64,000 nt of DNA from Dryococelus australis (taxonomy: Eukaryota > Arthropoda > Insecta > Phasmatodea > Phasmatidae): contig CM056997.1 of the NCBI GenBank assembly GCA_029891345.1, forward strand, positions 217,142,712 to 217,206,711, given 5' to 3'. Numbering within the stretch: the stretch's first letter is position 1; each line of letters begins with the position of its first letter. The notes below the pieces were generated by a model, which searched no databases, was not told where the DNA came from, and saw only the letters and a program-made list of their open reading frames with translations. The position numbers and the translations under genes are program-made. Positions 36,246 to 48,229 of this stretch are shown piece by piece.

Positions 36246-36936
36246 CCTCGTCGCCACTTGGTTCAATAACAAGAACCAATGCAATGGGGCGTGCAGTAAA
36301 ATGGAGTTATAGAGATGTGTATGTATGGCGTTGAAAGTGAAAAAAAAATGGTAGCTCCGAAACGAGGATTTTTGGACCAATTCAACTAGATGTGCGGTGG
36401 TGTGGAGTGTTTGTGTGTAGATTGTTGTGTGTGTGTGTGCTTAGGTTTGCTCTCATACCCCGAAAAAATTAATAATTTTATATTTGTATCAACCATTATT
36501 CAACTCGTGCGCATTGCATTTGAATAAACTTTCCTCGAATAAAAAAATTACGCTTTATATATATATTTTTAATTGATGTCCAACACAAAATTCTTGTGTT
36601 TGGTTGCAGCCGAAATAACAAGTACTAAGTTATACAGAAGAAAAAATTACAAATTAAACTAATCCCACCGTGTACCGTGTGAAAAATACTGTACATAAAC
36701 GCCAAATATCAAGTCATATAATATTAGAAATATTTTAGTACAAATATATTTTTTCATATTTTTACTATTAAAAAATATGAAAAATTATTAAATTACATGG
36801 AAATGAGCCAATTGTGACTTTTTTTCTTTCATGTTGCCATGTCTCTGAATCCCCTGAAATTTGTGACGATGCGTCATGACTAACCTGGTTAAACGAGTTT
36901 ACTTAGCCCAGGCTGTTAGCAAAGTGGACTGGACGT
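36246..36936. other. AT-rich non-coding sequence
   Basis: Contains a short (TG)n tract near 36,427-36,440 and (TA)n near 36,558. No gene is seen. Confidence 0.5.
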
Positions 36937-37024
36937 GGGGTCACGGCAAGCAATACGCGGGGTCACGGCAAGCAGTACGTGGGGTCACGGCAAGCAGTAC
37001 GCGGGGTCACGGCAAGCAGTACGT
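36937..37024 (+). repeat. 22-bp tandem repeat, four copies
   Basis: Four copies of a 22-bp unit, starting ggggtcacggcaagcagtac, are nearly identical, with single-base variants at the unit ends. Because 22 is not a multiple of three, the reading frame rotates through the units, so it is not coding. Confidence 0.93.
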
Positions 37025-38560
37025 GTGTCTCACGTTCCAGTTACAGCGGTTTGAAGTTCGTGTTGAACATGCTCCGTGGAAAAGTTTAATTAGTGCGAAA
37101 GTAACTCGAGGAAATTGAAATTGTTATGGTTAAGCTACCTTGCGGTAAATCTGATACTTGTTGTTTTTATAATTTATATTTCCGTCAGTATGTGCGTTAA
37201 ATGTCATATAAAAATGTTTAAATGCCCCTTACGTAACGAAACCGTAATCCAACATTTTAATTTAATTTTTTTGTTACATTACAGTTAGAAGATGAAGTAT
37301 GACAAAAAATTTGCCGTCCAAACTGGTAATTACGTTTATTCATATAATTTTTGAAAACAGTGGACCTTAATTATTTCACTAAACAACAATGAAGTGATTG
37401 AAAATTCTACGAATGAGACAACATTTCACCTAAAGGCAAATGCTTGAGTAAAATGTGTAATCGGGAATTTGTGCTCTGAACATTCCGATTTAAATAAATA
37501 AAATAAGAACATGTTTTCTGTATTCCTAGTGTAACATAGGTATACGCAATTTGTATGTAAAAATATTAAGTACGAGTTATTTAAATATGTTTAAAAATGA
37601 AAATTATTCTAAATAAAATTCTTATATCATATAGAATGGTTGTTTCTTATACGGAAAAATTCAACATTTCTTCAAAATCATCTCCTTTAATGTCTTTAAT
37701 TATATTCTGAATACAATGCCGGTTTTCCTTCGTCCAAAAAATAAAACTATATTGTCTTTTAGGGTCACGAAATTATTTTTCGCCAGATTTGTAAATTGCT
37801 AAAGATTGTTCAACAAGAGAAAGAAAATCTAATGCTGCGCGTAGAAAACCAATGGCGCAGAAGTGGTGGTAGCAGGTGAAAGAAGAGAAACAGTGTCCCT
37901 TTTTTCGTACATGCATCTAAAACATCAATTTCTTTGCAATCTGTTTGATGGAATCGTTCGCATTTAACTACACGAACCTAATTTTTAAGCAACGTTAGCC
38001 TTTATGATAGCACCGTGTGTTTCTTCTAAAATAGTTCTCCGAGAAATCCTTAGAATGTTCAGCAGCTATCAGCTCACCAGACGCCGGGAATATTTGCAAC
38101 TAACCAGAAGATTCCCTGAGGATATATATATATATATATGCTGGTATTCAGCCTACCAATCGTTTCTTGTGCGAACATATAATAATTTCTATTGTTTATT
38201 CACACTTTTTAAATCAAAACTTTGTAAATTTCACTCCATGAATGATGTATTTTGCGGTTTCCTAAACACGGCATTTTTCACTGGCGTTTTATACTTTTGT
38301 TAACATCAAAGTATATAACTGTTGGTTAAATTGGATTTTTACTTATATTTTGTCTATAAATTAAATTATTTCATTTATAATTGGTATGAATACATACAGG
38401 GAGGAAAAAGGTGTGTTGGTATTGCGTGGAAATAAATAGTTCTCGTGCAAAATATTAAACCGAATGAGCAGGAATGCGGTGAGTATATAGGTTTGGGGAA
38501 GTCTGAGGCAACGGGATCCGAGATCGGAGTCGGCGTCGGCCGGCCGCTATGTAGTGACGT
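37025..38560. other. AT-rich non-coding sequence
   Basis: No supported gene. A (TA)n tract lies near 38,121-38,139. Confidence 0.5.
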
Positions 38561-38564
38561 CACC

Positions 38565-38665
38565 CGACCCCCATGTTGAATCTGGGCGATTTTTATCTTG
38601 ACCACGACCTTTGGCATAGATTCTGTTACCTTGGATGACCTTTAACCCAGAAATAATTCGAAAAA
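38565..38665 (-). repeat. Isolated degenerate unit of the ~115-bp satellite
   Basis: The order of phrases (catgttgaatctggg, then atcttgaccacgacctt, then accttggatgacctt, then a ttcgaaaaa end) matches one unit of the array at 57,035-58,170, in the same orientation. It is a single eroded copy. Confidence 0.5.
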
Positions 38666-39675
38666 ATTCCAAAAAACTGTAAAATATTTTTAAACTGTAT
38701 AAACTTTCACAGCGTTATAAAAATGTCACTGTATGAGACTTAAATTGGGTTATAAAAAGTCTAGAATAGTAGGATGTACAGATCATCAATCTGAAATAGT
38801 TCTTTTTTGTTTAGCAAAGCCAAAAAAATTAAAAAATTAATAGATTTTTAAAAAATTGGTAAAAAATTATTATATAAAATTTTTTTACTGTTAACACCTC
38901 TTATATTGTTTGTTTTTCCCCACTTAAGAAGCAAATTCACATTTTTTACATAAATTCACTGGAAGATTAATTAATCTTCTCAGGGCATTGTATGTAAGCG
39001 AGACTTAATTTTATATAAATATGGTAATGAAATGTACTACAATGCCAATATATGTAATGGAAACTTTAATAAAATCCAGCTAAATATAGCTGCTAATGTA
39101 CCCAATGTCTCAGTAGCAGAATTCAATGGTAGAGTGACCAGGAATTACATTTACATAAATGTTTACGAGGCGAAATGCATACATATGTATACGGCCCAGT
39201 GATGGTGGGGTGATGTTGCTACTATATGAAACATAACGAGGCGCTGCCATGACAAAACACCATACTTGCATTCGTGACGACACAGGTTCAGTTATCGGCT
39301 CAGATATCCTGATTTGAGTGTTTTTCATGGTTTCTCAAAATCATTTTAGGGATACGCTTGGATGGTTCCTTAACATAAGTCATGACCGATTCCTCCCTGC
39401 GATAGTGGTTGTGTGTGCTGCCTGATTCAAAACAAAGTCCAATTTTTTTTATTACAACAAATGGTGATGCATGGCAGGGGCCCACCGTAGTGGTAGACAC
39501 TTTTAGTGCGAAGTGTAAATACAGTTTACCTAGAATGCGATTAAATATGTCGATGGACCATGATATATATTTTTTTCAAAACAATGTTATTAAATAAAAT
39601 ATCCACCTTTCAGCTTTGGAGGTAGGGAAAATAATAATAAAGCATGGGGAATTTATGGAAAATTGCTACCCACAC
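38666..39675. other. AT-rich non-coding sequence
   Basis: Dominated by A/T runs at 38,820-38,890. No gene is supported. Confidence 0.5.
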
Positions 39676-39679
39676 ACAA

Positions 39680-39915
39680 CGCAGTCATGTGCCACATCAG
39701 CACTACATGCACCACAATCAGCAATACAATCAGCACCACATGCTCACAGTCAGCACCACAAGCACCATAATCAGAATAACATGCATCACAATTAGCTCCA
39801 AATGCACCACAGTCAGCAACATATATATCAAAATAAGCACCAAATGCTCCACAACCAGCACCATACGCACCACAATCGTCTCACCGCATGCACTACAATC
39901 AGCGCCACAATCGCA
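39680..39915 (-). repeat. 21-bp minisatellite, second locus
   Basis: About eleven units of type agcaccacatgcaccacaatc, 21 bp, more diverged than the array at 3,985-4,215. The reverse complement (gattgtggtgcatgtggtgct) is the same family as the loop minisatellite, here on the opposite strand. Confidence 0.8.
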
Positions 39916-39929
39916 ACGACCGTGAACTG

Positions 39930-40880
39930 CATCGAAAGCTGCTAGTTCATTCCAGGACAGCTTGTTATGGGAAATTCATATATTAATCCTTTCACAGATA
40001 GATAAAGCAATTTTTAGAGAATAGAAAGAACATAATTTTGTTTAAAACTAAGCAGTGTTGACATACCTCACTATAATACAGCGGGACCAATAAAATCGTT
40101 TTTATGCTTCATGATGCTGGCAGCAGCAGCAGCTACACTTATTTGCAAAAGAAACTGAACAACATAAACGAATCACACGAGTACAACGAAGTTTGCCACA
40201 CAGAATCGACATGTGTCCCATTTTTTCGTTCAATTGGGATTTGCTTCTGCGAATGTACCACTAGGTCGTATTAACTCCCCTCAATCATTCATAGCTGCAA
40301 TACACCGAATGAGGCCTAAGCAGCAATGTGAGCTACAGAGTCAAGTTCAGTGAAAACACAGCATGCCCCGACAGTGCGTTCAAAAAGGCTTTACCCAGCT
40401 GGATCAGTTTGAGTGAGGCAGCAGGCAAGAATCAGAGAGGCAAGTTGGACATTTCGGAGCATTTCCCGCCACTTTTAATAATACTGCCTTAAGTGTGAAT
40501 CAGTGTTGGACGCAATAGAGCCAGCATGTCACTTTTGGACCACTTCTAGAATGACATTAGAATGGAGCCGATAATCGATTGTTCGATTAATCGAAATGTG
40601 CGTGCATATCGAATAGTCGATTAGTTGCTAATCGAATAATATTAGTTGTTGATTAACTAATGAAATTAAGTTGTGTAATTGTTTGATATCAACTTCCTTC
40701 GATCAAATTATTGTTTGATATGAAATTTCTGTATTATTTTGTTGGTTTTTAAAGAATGGAGGAGCAGGATCGAAGTGTCCTCTGTGACTTGCTACAGTCG
40801 ATTGACCAGAGGAGTGGGTTGTAATTGTTTATATAGTAGTTAATGATGGCATAAGAGTGGTATAAATAACATTTTTATTT
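39930..40880. other. Non-coding sequence with clustered ATCGAT-type words
   Basis: Around 40,570-40,660 the words attcgattaatcg and atcgaata recur in both orientations, giving a small locally palindromic cluster. A lone 54-bp-type unit occurs at 40,520-40,566. No gene is seen. Confidence 0.45.
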
Positions 40881-41140
40881 GTGGATCGAGCAAGAGCACG
40901 AATGTCCCTTCTGAACCACCTAGGCGAATGACATGTGGATGGAGCGAGAGCACGCATGTCACTTCTGGACCACATATTCGAATGAGGTGTTGATGGAGCG
41001 AGAGCACGCAAGCCAATTCTGGACCACCTAAGAGAGTGAGGTGTCAATGGAGCAAGAGCGTGCATGTCACTTCTAACCCACTAGGAGAGGGAGATGTGGA
41101 TAGAGCGATAGAGCACAACCCACTTCTGGGACACTACCAT
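40881..41140 (+). repeat. 54-bp tandem repeat, about five copies
   Basis: The unit begins gtggatggagcgagagcacg and continues with catgtcacttctggaccacc. Copies start near 40,881, 40,933, 40,989, 41,045 and 41,096. Diverged, but clearly tandem. An 18-residue repeat is readable on minus, but there is no sign of a gene. Confidence 0.85.
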
Positions 41141-41404
41141 TTATGTTCAAATAGGTTGCCGAACAAATTACTTTAATCATGTGATGAAACTACTTCAAGT
41201 GTAACTGAGCTCCACTTTAATCATTTAATCGATTGAACCAAACACATATTCAGTAAACCAACTGTACGATTACTGAATGGAACACAAAATTTATATTAGT
41301 ATTTAACAAAATATATTATATTTCAAAACATAACAATTGCTAACTGATCATTAAACACATTTAATTAAATTTAACAAACACCCAGCTAATATGGAATTAC
41401 AACT

Positions 41405-44400
41405 TACCGACAGGGCTGGCCTTAATTAATTCGGCACCCAGGGCAAGGGGTAATTAATTAGCCCCATATTTTTCTCATTAAAAATTATATTTATTGTTAT
41501 ATAAAAATGCCATTTCATTAAAGATATTTACAAATAAAATTTACATGAATCTAGCATTTACTATGTAATGTTCATATAAAAAATGAATTTCATAGTTATG
41601 CAATCAACATAATATGTTGAATTTACTGTCACGCCCTTGTCTGATTGATTCGCTATATATCTTGTCGCTGTCACCAAACTTTGTTAGTATAGAAATACCA
41701 CTCCCATAATAATTCTTACACACACAACTACTACGAAACGGAAAGTGAACTTACATTAGGAAGAGCCAAAAAATGTGTTTTTTTTTCAGTCCTGGGAAAA
41801 TAGTACCATAACATTCTTGGGAACACTTTAACACCAGGGAAGAAGAGATTAGTTCAGATTTACTATTAAATATATAATGTTTATATACAAATAAAATGGT
41901 ACAATATGTACACTTCATTGCCCTATAAAAATGGGACCTTTTTTGCATTGGCCTGGGCAAATTTGTTTACAGATGAAGAAAGGTCAATCTTGCGAGTTGT
42001 GTCATTCTCTATGGACAATATCGCCAACGATGAAAGCAGTTCGTCACTCATAGTAGATCGAAGATAAGTCTTTCGAAAAACAGTGTTCACAGCTAGCTAC
42101 TGTCACTGGTAAAGTTAGCAATACTCGAAGCGACACCCAGATATTAGGAAATGTAGCACTCATATTTGTGTCTTGTACATCATGTAAAACTTTCTTAGGA
42201 TAACTCTTCATAGATGATGGTACAAAATACTGGAAGTGTTTTAATTCTTCCCAAAGCTCCAAGCTGGCTGAATCGTTAAGTCCTTCATATAGGCTCTCCA
42301 AACGAAGCATCAGCTCCTAATGTATCTGTTATCTTTTCTGCAGTTATAACTGCATTTTGGTAGTCATCATTTCTGTAGGACGATACATACTCCATACAAC
42401 CCTTGATTAAAGTGGTTGACAGTACAAATATCCATCACTGTGCTTTGCAAAGATTTGTTCACAATGTTTACTTGATATCAAACATCATACCATACAACAA
42501 GAGAAATAACAAATTCAAATTGCAATAACTGGTCTGTTAAAGTGCGTGCTTCGTACCTAAAATCAGTATCTTCTAAACTAGATTCGAACACTACAATTAA
42601 AGCATCATACACATTCTTCACCTGATTTCTAATATACTTGACACTATCAATTCTACTTTCCCAGCATGTAGCATTTTGTGGCTTCACAGTGAGACTGGTC
42701 ACATAGATCTTAAAAATTTCCCAACATTCAACAGAAGCTGAGAACAACACACATTTCTACAGAACACCAAACAATGTGATAGGAATACTTGATGATGAAG
42801 CTGCATCTGAAGCCACTAAATTCAATGAATGACAGCCACAATGCACAAATACAGCTCTTAGATTCGTTTGAGGATCCCCTGAATGCCAATTTATGCTGGG
42901 CCAAGGACACAGTAAAAGACAAAAGGTGTTCAAGCACACACTTCCAGTGTTTAACTTCATTATGTATAAGTGATGTTTTGAATCAATACATTGATGGAGA
43001 CAAAGTCTGGATTCACACTCAATCCACTCGCAGTGCGCATTTTTATGATCTGGTGACTACTCATGTTCTTTTGAGAGATAACCTACATGCTTCCAGTCAC
43101 AAAAATCAGTTGTTCCTAGTTTTGGGCAAATGTCCCTATTCAATAATTTGCAGCAAAAGCAAATTGCACAGTCGGAAATATTAGAATACACAAGCCATCG
43201 CCTCTTCAACTCTTCCCCATTATCCAGCATCCTAATAGTATATTTTATAGTAAAATACTGCTTGTTTGGATCTCAAGGAAACACAGTGTCTTTAATTTGC
43301 TGAGACCCTGTTAAAATAAATATGTATATAACTGAAGGCTGCAAAACTTTTGGCCATAACACTGGATTGGACAAATAGGTGAAATCATCCGATCTGTTTT
43401 CACTTTCTTCTGAAATCAGCTTAAGTTTTTTCTCCAAGAGAGTTTCGTTATGTGTAGATTCCAAAGGTTCCAACTTCACTTGGGAGAATGGTTCTGCTGA
43501 AGGGGAAATTCTGTACATATTTCGGTGCTGTTGACACCTTCGTCTTCTTTATGAAACTTTTTGTTGGCATTATCACAATATGATAAAGAACTTGCAGGGG
43601 AATCTGATGTAATAGGTAGGGCCACCTGTTTTTCGCGAAAAGGTTCCAGGGCTACCTGTACTCCAAAACACTAAAGCTCAGGACCACTTCCATGATTGGA
43701 TGATGTTAACAGTCATTCATTACTGGTGTCTACTCGCTAATCACAGATACACAGTGTAAGAGTTACCTAATTCTGATTGGCCCAGTCAGGTTAGGAACTA
43801 TGTCCTGACAAAAATGCGCGGCCAATAAATAAAGGAAAACTGTACGTAAGCCATAGGACATAGGAGACCAATATTTGCGTAAATCTTTTCGTGAAAAACA
43901 GGTGGCCCTAGTGATAGAGGTAACAAGAATTTGTCAATGCTGTGGACATCTTGTTTTATTTTAGAAACTGTCTCGGATTTCTGTTTTCTTTTTTCAGCCC
44001 CAGATAATATATCTTGCCCAAATTTCTTTATACCTATTGCATATCTTGTGCAGAAATATAAACAATTAATTTTATATGCACAATAGATCAATTAGTTTCA
44101 ATGCTATGTACAAATAAAAAAAGGAATAATGCAGTTTGTGTTAAGAGACATTTAGATGACCTTACAATGAGTAACATGCAAATTATTAAGAATTTTGAAA
44201 TTTTTTTTAATATTTGAGAAATTTCAAACACATATATCTAAACAAAAAAACCTTTTTATCATGATTGTATATGTTATAAAAATATCATTAGCTGGGATAA
44301 CTGTAATTAGTAATAATTGATATTGGTTTTTCTTGTAAAGAGGCCACACCTATGCGAATACTTGAGCAGGATCCATGAATATAATTAGTGGGCGCAGTGA

Positions 44401-45160
44401 TAATCTCACCATGTGACAGGGTAATAGGCCTATATCATACTCATAAACATACAAAACAAATGTACTTTTAAGAGCAGTGGAATGTAAACACCGGACAGCA
44501 CTTTTATATAAAAAAGTTGCAGAAAAAATTGGCTGAAAGGAAAATCTAAGCAGGGTCTCAAAAAGTGCTCACTTTACATTGCATAGCATATGCTATAAAA
44601 CAAAACTTATGAACGGACACAAAAAGGGAACCATCAATTTCACTTGCCTACTGTATTAGATAACAAGCAATGAAATCCCACTCTTGGTTAAGATTAACAA
44701 TCGCAGTATTGTATCGTCTTAGGTCACAATATCCATTTGTAAATAAGGTTAACTGCCGAATAATTCCCGGATTGCAGATAAACTCTTAAAACAAAGCACA
44801 CTCAATGAGAATGTTGCCCGTTTCCGAACAGTATTTACATAACATAGTGAACTACTATGAATAAAACACACTATGAATTAAGCCTGCATATCTTCAGTAG
44901 CTCATCAACTAGTCCATTCCATTACAGAGTGCAGTTCAGTATTTACAACCACATTACAATAGTAAACACTCCTAGATTTTTGTGCCCTTTTTATACCAAT
45001 CTGGAACTGCCAACATTATCAGCAGTAAATATGTTTAAACACCTTTATACATGTCACATTTCCACTACGATTGCAGGGAAAAAAAAATTTTCTCGTCTGA
45101 TTTTGGCGCCTCCTTCATCTTGGTGCCTGGGACCGGGCCTTCTCACCAGCACTCCAGGTG
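41405..45160 (-). mobile_element. hAT-superfamily DNA transposon (ZMYM1-like), approximate ends
   Basis: A transposase pseudogene on minus (41,950-44,075) is flanked by candidate ends typical of this group. The left end near 41,405 reads cagggctggcctt with a following ggcacccagggcaagg, and the right end near 45,105-45,160 reads ggcgcctcc then cttggtgcctgggaccgg. The ends are approximate and I could not confirm the 8-bp target duplication expected for hAT elements. Inside, 41,450-41,940 and 44,100-45,090 are AT-rich non-coding. Confidence 0.55.
41950..44075 (-). pseudogene. hAT transposase / ZMYM1-like protein, decayed
   Basis: Read on minus from about 44,075: an SGAEKRK start motif (about 44,010), then a TTF-type zinc-finger area (43,310-43,130) with a DTVFP start and a CFCCK motif. 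A catalytic-domain stretch follows with NLVASDAA, then VTSLTVKP-----WESRIDSVK (42,478-42,750), and finally the hAT dimerisation domain with ILLTLPVTVASCEHCFSK (about 42,075-42,140). This domain order is that of hAT transposases related to vertebrate ZMYM1. Multiple frameshifts and stops separate the pieces, so no active enzyme is encoded. Confidence 0.82.
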
Positions 45161-45199
45161 TCATAAATACCCCTCCCCCTACAAAAATCCCCTCCCACA

Positions 45200-47235
45200 C
45201 TGACACACACATACACAAAGACACACATACTTCATATTCATTGGCTCAAAACACACAAGCCAGACAAACTTATTGATTACATAATAAATTAATCGTAACA
45301 CCAAGTCACAAACCCCGCATATTCTATTAAAACTCACTAATTGAACCGTACGCACGTACTTCGTTATATAACATGTGAAAACACAGTACTCCGGGATCTT
45401 TGTCGCTTCCATAATGCGAAAACATTTTGTAAAAAGCCTGTCAAATGTAAATTAATAATAATAAAAACCCAATAATTATCTGAACACGCAAGACTTTAAT
45501 AAACAAATTCAGAAGTGTATTGGAGGTGATAATTGCTCCAGCCAGCTCGGCTATTCGCTTGGAACTAACCTCTCCGAGGACCAAGCAAAATGCGCAACTC
45601 ACCCCTCCACAGTCTTCCGACAATGCCAAAGAAGCCGCTCCAATATCTCAAGTCGTGACAGGTGGAGGGCACTGCGCTGACTGGAACCAAACTCACCTGT
45701 TGAGACAAGCCTGCCACACCAAATAATTTTCAAAGCCACAGTCCAAGTGAAATGTTAAATTAATTAATTTTTTAATATTTTCTAAAATATTCCGTGTTAA
45801 TAACACAACTCAGACTAAAATTATTATATATTAATTTTTTGCAATTGAAAAAAGGGTCTCAATACTCCATTAATGTATTTAATGAAGTGTAACCTACAAG
45901 TCGTTATTAAAAAGCTACGAATTTAACTGACATTCTTATAAAGTTATGTTAAAAAATATTGTTTAAATATAGTTTCAAACATTATAAGCTGTACATAATC
46001 CAAAAAAAAAATTGTCTTCCTTACTAAAAACTATATGGAATCACGTATGTTTCAGACCAAATTACAGTATTCAAACCCACATTTATAAAACCTACATTGT
46101 AATATTTTACTCCGAGAAGTAAAGTAACGAATATTCGTTCCACACAGAACAAATACATCAAAATGGAAATCATTTGTAAAATATACATATGTTTACTAAA
46201 ATACTATGCGATTTACCATTAACCAAAATATGAAAACATTTTTGTTTTATAGTAATTATAATTACTGTAAACTGGTATTTAAAATACGTTTTCCAACAGT
46301 CAGCATGTTCAGTGTTATGGTTTACACCCTTATTGGATAATCAACATATTTTTCATAGGAATTCTCAAAGTTTCTCCCAATTTCCACAACCCTTTCAATT
46401 TCATGTTATACCATTGAAGTTCATGCCCCACCATAAAACTGTTTCAGAGACTTCTCTCAAAGTTTTGTTTAGAAACAGTTTAATTTTTTAAAATATTGGT
46501 TTTAATTATGTGTAAAAGGTCTATTACAGTATTTCGTTTCCAAATTTAAAAAAAAAAATTAATTTCGGTGTATAGTTGAAGAGTTATATATTTTTTCACA
46601 GCAAACATTAACAACAGTCGAAGTATAATCATAATTTTTTTTATCGTGTTATTTATAAGATTGAATTTAGGTTTGTTATAAGACAAAGTCGATACCAGTT
46701 AGTGATGCTTGTCACTAGACATTCCCTTGACTTGCGCTGCAGGTCAAGAGTCCGTTTACCTGGAGTTCTCCCACACCACTTTCCCTTCCGACAATCTTGC
46801 CCTCTCCCACCATTGTGTGTTTCAAGTTTCAAACTCTCCTGTCATTCACAAAATTTTCTCAAACACTCCCTCATTCCTTTACATTCAGAGTTCATTCATT
46901 TTTCGATGACTACCATTTCCATACTTGTTTGTGTAGAAACAGTAATCAATACATCTCTTGCACAAATACTCAATCACCAGTAATTCACAAAACTTTTTTA
47001 AAATGTGACAAAAGGGATTCAAACTATTAAATAACAAATTACATTATTTCCTTAAACCATAAGTTTAATTTTTTCAAAATCATCCTTAAAACTAAATTCA
47101 CAAGCTTACTAACATTTTAACAGACAATTTAAGCAGTTTCTTCGCAACCAAACTTCTGAAATTTTCAAATTCTTCTTTTAAAAAAATAATAAGTAATTCA
47201 AAATTCTTCTCAACGAAAAAAAACCTTTCATTTCC
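45200..47235. other. Non-coding sequence
   Basis: Contains a CA-rich tract (45,200-45,230), a GC-richer patch at 45,520-45,726 and AT-rich DNA. At 46,830-46,990 the phrase attcacaaaattttc recurs twice with variants. No gene is supported. Confidence 0.45.
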
Positions 47236-47237
47236 TT

Positions 47238-48224
47238 TCAAACTTTGGATTTAAAGTTAACCATCGCCTTTCGGGGCAAGAGGACGAAAAACAGGTAAAG
47301 ATGTAGCAGCAGTTCGAGAGGGAGTGGGGATTCGATTGTGAGAAGAAGTGACAGGGCTGTAACAGACTGGTGCTGAGACAGTGTGAATACTGGTGGAGGT
47401 GGTGATTGCACAACATTAAAAAATTTAAAATATTCAGCCAACTCCAAAAATAATGAAGGTTTAGGAAGAGTTGACTTTCTATAGCTTAGGTCTAGTGGCT
47501 CACAAAATTTGCTCTTTTGCTTCTCAATATATTGGTGTTCGGTTTTCGGAAGCCGCAAATCAAGGGCTTCTACATACCTTGAGGTGTCAGATAGGGTCGC
47601 TAGTGTATTGTCATCGGAGGTGCTGGGCACGCTATTTGAGACATTGACATTGACAGTGTTGGAAATGCTCTTACTGTTGGGAGTTATCACTGGTGTTGGA
47701 AGCATTGGGGGTGCTAGGATCAACATTGTTGGTGTTGGAGGTACTGGGAGTGCCAGGATTGTCGTCGCTGGTGTTGTAGGTGCTGGAAGCTCCGGGATCG
47801 TCATCCTGGAAACACTGGAAGTGCCATGTCATACTGGAGATGGTCTTGGCGCTGGAGGCACCAAGACCATCTTCAGAGGTGGCCTTGAAGGCGCCAGGAT
47901 CGTCTTCTCTGAAGATGCTGGAAGCACCGGTGTCATTGGAGATAGCACTGGGGGTGCCAAGACCATCTTTGGAGGTGGCATTGAAAACACCAGGATCATC
48001 ATCTCTGGAAAAGCTGGAAACATCGGTGTCAGTGGAGATGGTGCTGGGGGCGCCAAGACCATCTTTGGAAGCACTGGAGACAGCGTTGGATTGCTGGAGG
48101 CGGCATTGGATGCACTGTAGGCAGAATTTGATGTGCTGGCGGTATCATTGCTCTCACTAGGGGCACCAGCGGCATCGTCGCTTCTGTCAACTCTTGCTCC
48201 ACCAATGGAGTAACTGAAACAGCA
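47238..48224 (-). pseudogene. Repeat-rich Ser/Pro reading frame with PLDLS motif, unrecognised
   Basis: On minus one frame is open from the codon after a stop at 48,225-48,227 to 47,238, except for a single TGA at 47,829-47,831. The N-terminal part is a ~99-bp tandem repeat (47,840-48,075) coding P/A-rich segments in this frame and D-D-P-G-A-type segments in another. The C-terminal part looks like ordinary protein and contains EALDLRL and EPLDLSYRK (PLDLS at 47,484-47,498), matching the PxDLS motif by which many regulators bind the corepressor CtBP. A polypyrimidine-like tract with CAG precedes the frame (about 48,212-48,226), so it may be an exon. Product unknown. Confidence 0.4.
47840..48075 (+). 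repeat. ~99-bp tandem repeat, about 2.4 copies
   Basis: Units begin near 47,837, 47,939 and 48,035 with a phrase of type gtgccaagaccatctttgga, at spacings of about 102 and 96 bp. A related shorter period (~30-45 bp with ggtgttggaggtgctgg-type words) continues down to 47,690. Open frames on both strands here are a by-product of the repeat. Confidence 0.75.
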
Positions 48225-48229
48225 TCAAT

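Noticed and set aside
47509..48120. 203-codon plus-strand frame of Gly/Ala/Thr-rich repeats
   Set aside because: It is the antisense of the tandem repeat. The minus strand carries the only protein-like, non-repetitive extension.
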